Positions 40,185-44,728 of a stretch of 44,728 nucleotides of DNA are shown here, piece after piece (the first letter of the stretch is position 1; each line of letters opens with the position of its first letter). A program made the translations under genes and the position numbers. Source of the stretch: Pirellulales bacterium (lineage in GTDB: Bacteria > Planctomycetota > Planctomycetia > Pirellulales > JAICIG01); contig DATLUO010000272.1 of the NCBI GenBank assembly GCA_035533075.1, forward strand, positions 1 through 44,728. The letters run 5' to 3'. Under the pieces are notes generated by a model that was not told the DNA's origin, searched no databases, and saw nothing but the letters and a program-made list of their open reading frames with translations.

Positions 40185-41787
40185 TTGCTCTTCAAATGGC
40201 CGATCCGCAAAAAGCTCTTCCTCTGCCTTGGTCTCCTGCTGGTCATGGTGGGAACCTTGGGCTGGGGGGGGATCTACGGGCTTTACGCCTATCGCAGTTT
40301 AGTGCGCAGTTTGGGCCGGCGCGTGCCCGAACTGCCGTTGGCGAATATTCTCAGCCAGCGCGTGGGCGATCTGCGGGTGGCCCTGAGCGACGACGCGCCG
40401 CTCGTCCACCAGGCGCAGACCGAGGGACAACGGGCGGTTTTTGAGATGCACGAGCCGCTGCTGCGCTATGCCCGGCAAGAGTTCGAGGCGGGCCTGGAGA
40501 ACGTCAAGATTTGCCTGAGCCAATACCGGCAGCAGCTTAACGACAACCCGGACCCGTCGGGCCAGATCGGCGACAGCCGGCAGGAATGGGAGAGCGTGCG
40601 GCAAATCGAGGTGCTCATCGAGCGGATGGACGCGACCATTCACGATCAGAACTGGCTGATCGACCAGCCGAAACGCGGCGCGCTGACCCACGACTTGGAG
40701 CAACTGCAGCTTCTGGCCGCCCGGCTTCCCACACACCTTTACAGCCGGATCAGCGAGTCGACGATCGAGGCCAAACGACAATACCGGAGGCTCTTGACCT
40801 TGACCTGGGCCACCAGTGGCGCGGCGGCCGTGCTGCTGGGACTCTTCGTTCACCTGTTTTACCACTGGGTCTTTCGACCGCTGCGGATTCTGATCAACGG
40901 TTCTCGCAAGGTGGCCCGCGGCCAATTCAACTACCGCATCCGCCTGCAAACGCACGACGAGATGTCGGAGCTGGCCGCCGCCATGAACGACATGACCGCG
41001 CGGTTTCAGGCCATCCGCGACGATCTCGACTGCCAGGTGAAGCAGCGGACCAAGCAAGTCGTGCGCAGCGAGCAGCTTGCCAGCGTCGGCTTTCTGGCCG
41101 CCGGCGTGGCCCATGAAATCAACAACCCCCTGGCCTCGATCGCCATGTGCGCCGAGTCGCTCGAAGGGCGAATGGCGGGTCTTGCCGAGCTCGCCGAGGG
41201 CGAACAAGAGGTGGTCCGCAAATACCTGCGGATGATCCAGACCGAAGCCTTCCGCTGCAAGGGGATCACCGAGCGGCTGCTCGACTTTTCCCGCATGGGC
41301 GAAGTCAAGCGGCTGCCGACCGAGTTGGGCGAGCTGGTGCAAGGCGTGATCGAAATGGTCCGCCACGTCGGCAAGTATCACGATGCGCACGTCGAGTTCG
41401 CGTCGGACGGTCCGGTCGTCGTCTCGGCCAATCCGCAGGAGGTCAAGCAGGTCGTGCTGAACCTGCTGGCCAACGCGCTCGACAGCCTCGATGCGGAAGG
41501 GACCGTCAGGGTGACGCTCGACCGCCGCGGCGGCGAGGCCGAGTTGGTCTTTGCCGACGACGGCTGCGGCATGACGCCGGAGGTCATGGAACACCTGTTC
41601 GAACCATTTTTCACGCGCCGCCGCGGCGGGCAGGGCACGGGGCTGGGCTTGTCGATCGTCTATCGCATCGTGGCCGACCACGAAGGGACGATCGACGCGC
41701 ATAGCGACGGGCCGAATCGCGGAACGACGTTCCGCGTGCGCCTGCCGCTGGCGTCCGCGGCCGGCCACTTACCGAAGGAGAAGAGCC

Positions 41788-41807
<20 letters not shown>
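40185..41807 (+). CDS. Membrane sensor histidine kinase (HAMP, HisKA, HATPase_c)
   Basis: I chose TTG at 40185, about 5 bases after GGGAGGT; this gives 540 aa starting with the basic leader and membrane segment (KWPIRKKLFLCLGLLLVMVG). A longer open frame upstream has no Shine-Dalgarno. A periplasmic sensor (about residues 40-205) and TM2 (LTWATSGAAAVLLGLFVHLF) precede HAMP. The H-box is GVAHEINNPLASI with H310. The N-box is NPQEVKQVVLNLLANALDSL, G1 is DDGCGM near 459, and G2 is GTGLGLSIVYRI near 484. It probably phosphorylates the sigma-54 regulator encoded directly downstream. The sensed signal is unknown. Confidence 0.92.
41776..41783 (+). promoter_or_regulatory. Shine-Dalgarno of the response regulator, pointing to a non-canonical ATC start
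   Basis: AGGAGAAG sits 4-5 bases before ATC at 41788 and inside the 3' end of the kinase gene. No ATG, GTG or TTG occurs in this frame between 41701 and 41844. Confidence 0.55.
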
Positions 41808-43170
<1,363 letters not shown>

Positions 43171-43173
43171 GAG

Positions 43174-43288
43174 AGGGTTCAGGGTTCAGGGTTCAGGGTT
43201 CAGGGTTCAGGGTTCAGGGTCTTGGGTCTTGGGAAAGGCGGCATCCCTCATCCCTCATCCCTCATCCCTCATCTGAACCCTGAACCCT
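43174..43288. repeat. Heptamer arrays (GGGTTCA, CATCCCT) with an inverted tail
   Basis: About six to seven copies of GGGTTCA lie at 43174-43219, four to five copies of CATCCCT at about 43242-43270, and two TGAACCC copies (the complement of the first unit) at about 43274-43288. The whole could form a long hairpin. It fills the gap between the regulator and the next gene. Confidence 0.8.
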
Positions 43289-43310
43289 CCCCGACGCCTG
43301 ACACCCACTG

Positions 43311-44231
43311 ATGCAAGAAATGGTTACGCACTCACTACTCGCCGCTCCCCTGTCGCCTTGGGCAACGCTGCCCAAGGCGGCGCGGCTGCTGCTCGTCGCG
43401 ACGAAGCACGATGCGGCCGAATGGTTGCGTGGACTGTTTGAGTCAGACCGGGCCATGGCCGTGACCATCGACGTAGCGATCGGCGCGGCGGCCGGCCTGG
43501 CGACGTTGAGGAGCCAGGCCTACGACGCGGTACTCGTGCGACATGTGCCCGACGACTTGGATGCCATCCAGTTCATCGAAGCCCATCGTGCTCAGGCCGC
43601 CGACGACCCGCTGGTGGTGCTCGGCGACTGTCCCGAGCACAGCTTCGCGCCGCACTGTTACGAGGTGGGAGCCGACGGCTATCTGCCGATTCGAACGGCC
43701 AGCCCGCGGCAATTGATCTGGGTTATCGGAAGGGCAATCGAGTGGCGTCGCCTGCTGCGTGAGAATCGCCGCCTGGCGGAACGCGATCGACAACGGCTTA
43801 AGCTGGAACATCGCGAAGCCGAACGCCTGCTCGCGCAGCAACGGACCTTTGTCGGCGATCTGCACGACATCCCCGCGCACGCCGACGCGACCGCGGCCTT
43901 CGACCTCGCACCGGCGGCCGATGGCCCACTGGAACTTCCCAGTGCCTTGGTCGATCGCTACCGCGAGCTGTTGCGGGCTTATGTCATCATGGGGTCGGGC
44001 AACCTGGCGGCGGAAACGGCGGCCTTGGTCGACGCCTTGCACGCGCGTGGTCTGCCTGCGCCGCGCGTGATGCAGTTCCACGTCTGCGCACTGGAAGAAA
44101 CGCTGCGCGGGCTGGGAGGCCGCAGCTCGCGTCACGTGATGGCCCGCGCCGACCTGCTCGTGCTGGAGGTGATGGTGCAGCTTGCCGAACGCTTCCGCAA
44201 ACAGGCGTCGCTCGCGGTATCGCGGTCCTAG
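43311..44231 (+). CDS. Protein with a degenerate receiver domain, coiled coil and C-terminal helical domain
   Basis: This 306-aa soluble protein follows the response regulator by 140 nt. The first 150 residues follow receiver order: ARLLLVATKHDAAEWLRGLF, YDAVLVRHVPDDLDAIQFIE, DPLVVLGDCPE and CYEVGADGYLPIRTASPRQL. The acidic pair is absent, and the usual acceptor aspartate in the LVxD strand is arginine (LVRHVPDD), so it should not be phosphorylated normally. A coiled coil follows (RENRRLAERDRQRLKLEHRE), then a helical domain (residues about 200-300). It may sense or scaffold with the upstream two-component system. The ATG at 43311 is used; ATG at 43320 is also possible. Confidence 0.75.
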   Translation: MQEMVTHSLLAAPLSPWATLPKAARLLLVATKHDAAEWLRGLFESDRAMAVTIDVAIGAAAGLATLRSQAYDAVLVRHVPDDLDAIQFIEAHRAQAADDPLVVLGDCPEHSFAPHCYEVGADGYLPIRTASPRQLIWVIGRAIEWRRLLRENRRLAERDRQRLKLEHREAERLLAQQRTFVGDLHDIPAHADATAAFDLAPAADGPLELPSALVDRYRELLRAYVIMGSGNLAAETAALVDALHARGLPAPRVMQFHVCALEETLRGLGGRSSRHVMARADLLVLEVMVQLAERFRKQASLAVSRS

Positions 44232-44367
44232 CGCCACCGGTCTCGCTTCGCCGAGCCAGGCTTCGAACAAAAGCCAACGAGCTGGACGGGGCCGGCAAAT
44301 CCTGAGTCGGCTTTGAACAAAATAGCGGCGATCGCGCGAAAAGTTCGCTTGAAGCCGGCTGCGGCCC

Positions 44368-44728
44368 ATGCTCAACTTCCTTGTGCGCCCTGGTCATGGC
44401 CGCCCTGCTATACTGAATCGGAGGAAAACGTGGCGAATAAGGCTTCTGTTTGCTGAGCGCACGCCACTCGGCTATCGAGCGGCGCTCACCCGCGACCGGT
44501 GGCGGGAGATTATCCGCTTCAAACATCCGGCCTTGGCTGGCCACGAAGCGGCGGTTCGCGACTGCTTGCGAGATCCCGATCTCGTTCGCGAAAGCGCCCA
44601 GGATCCTGACGTGCATTTGTTCTATCGACGAACTGGGCGCAACTATCTTTGTGTGGTAACGGCGGGGCAGGAAACGGCGGACCGATTCGTGGTCACCGCC
44701 TATTTCACGAAGAATATCAAACAAGGAA
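44368..44728 (+). CDS. Partial gene at the right edge: uncharacterised small protein, start uncertain
   Basis: An open frame from ATG 44368 runs off the window. The convincing part begins LLFAERTPLGYRAALTRDRW, then EIIRFKHPALAGHEAAVRDC, YRRTGRNYLCVVTAGQE and FVVTAYFTKNIKQG. I recall this pattern from short uncharacterised proteins in cyanobacteria and planctomycetes but cannot name the family. A GGAGGA at 44420-44425 precedes GTG at 44430, but that frame stops at 44454; the real frame has only ATA (44437) and CTG (44446) near the site. Either the start is upstream (44368 or GTG 44383), or a 1-base indel lies near 44450. Bases 44232-44367 hold nothing I can support. Confidence 0.6.
   Translation, partial: MLNFLVRPGHGRPAILNRRKTWRIRLLFAERTPLGYRAALTRDRWREIIRFKHPALAGHEAAVRDCLRDPDLVRESAQDPDVHLFYRRTGRNYLCVVTAGQETADRFVVTAYFTKNIKQG

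Noticed and set aside
43174-43288. Possible CRISPR array
   Set aside because: The units are 7 bp, contiguous and without spacers, so this is a tandem repeat.

Overview
The window looks like a chromosomal segment of a high-GC planctomycete, most likely from the Pirellulales side of Planctomycetota. This is inferred from the gene mix: a Cys-type sulfatase, a Tat-exported Gfo/Idh/MocA oxidoreductase, a PQQ-type propeller with an embedded EF-hand, VCBS/FG-GAP proteins, very large secreted proteins of unknown function, and a VWA protein next to a DUF4175-like protein. No rRNA, tRNA, CRISPR array, phage gene or transposase was seen. GTG and TTG starts are common.

Layout. Positions 35-5511 (all minus): CocE/NonD-type hydrolase, rhomboid-like membrane protease, MtfA-type zinc peptidase and a family 2 glycosyltransferase. 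Positions 5748-10170 (plus): Gfo/Idh/MocA oxidoreductase, sulfatase and PQQ/EF-hand protein. Positions 10416-15780 (minus): a VCBS-repeat protein, a secreted trypsin-like protease and a large secreted protein coupled to it by a GTGA overlap. queC lies at 16169-16870 (minus). Positions 17144-38597 (plus) hold one long, tightly packed block. It comprises a VWA membrane protein; a small insert (DUF4160, DUF2442, a SUKH-like protein and a possible 61-aa gene); a DUF4175-like protein interrupted by an in-frame UGA; five consecutive paralogous secreted proteins; an alpha/alpha-toroid (prenyltransferase-repeat) protein; and a large exported protein ending in a TlpA-like thioredoxin domain. Positions 38615-39994 hold three small genes and a flavin reductase. 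Positions 40185-44231 hold a histidine kinase, an NtrC-type regulator and a protein with a degenerate receiver domain. A partial gene runs off the right edge.

The most unusual region is 20625-38597. The five paralogs (24074-34515) share four ordered sequence blocks with LTxxQ-like helices but carry different N-termini: none in three, a PDZ domain in the fourth, and 20 EF-hand-like loops in two blocks of ten in the fifth. Junctions of 4-bp ATGA overlaps or a few bases indicate translational coupling. Almost every product carries an export signal or membrane segment, so I infer a cell-envelope assembly. Its function is unknown.

The second theme is palindromic DNA. At least six repeat families occur, plus heptamer tandem repeats of several unrelated sequences. 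Two 100-bp palindromes lie in frame inside the signal-peptide coding region of two secreted-protein genes, and a third family lies in frame inside the DUF4175-like gene. This resembles the in-frame palindromic elements described in Rickettsia.
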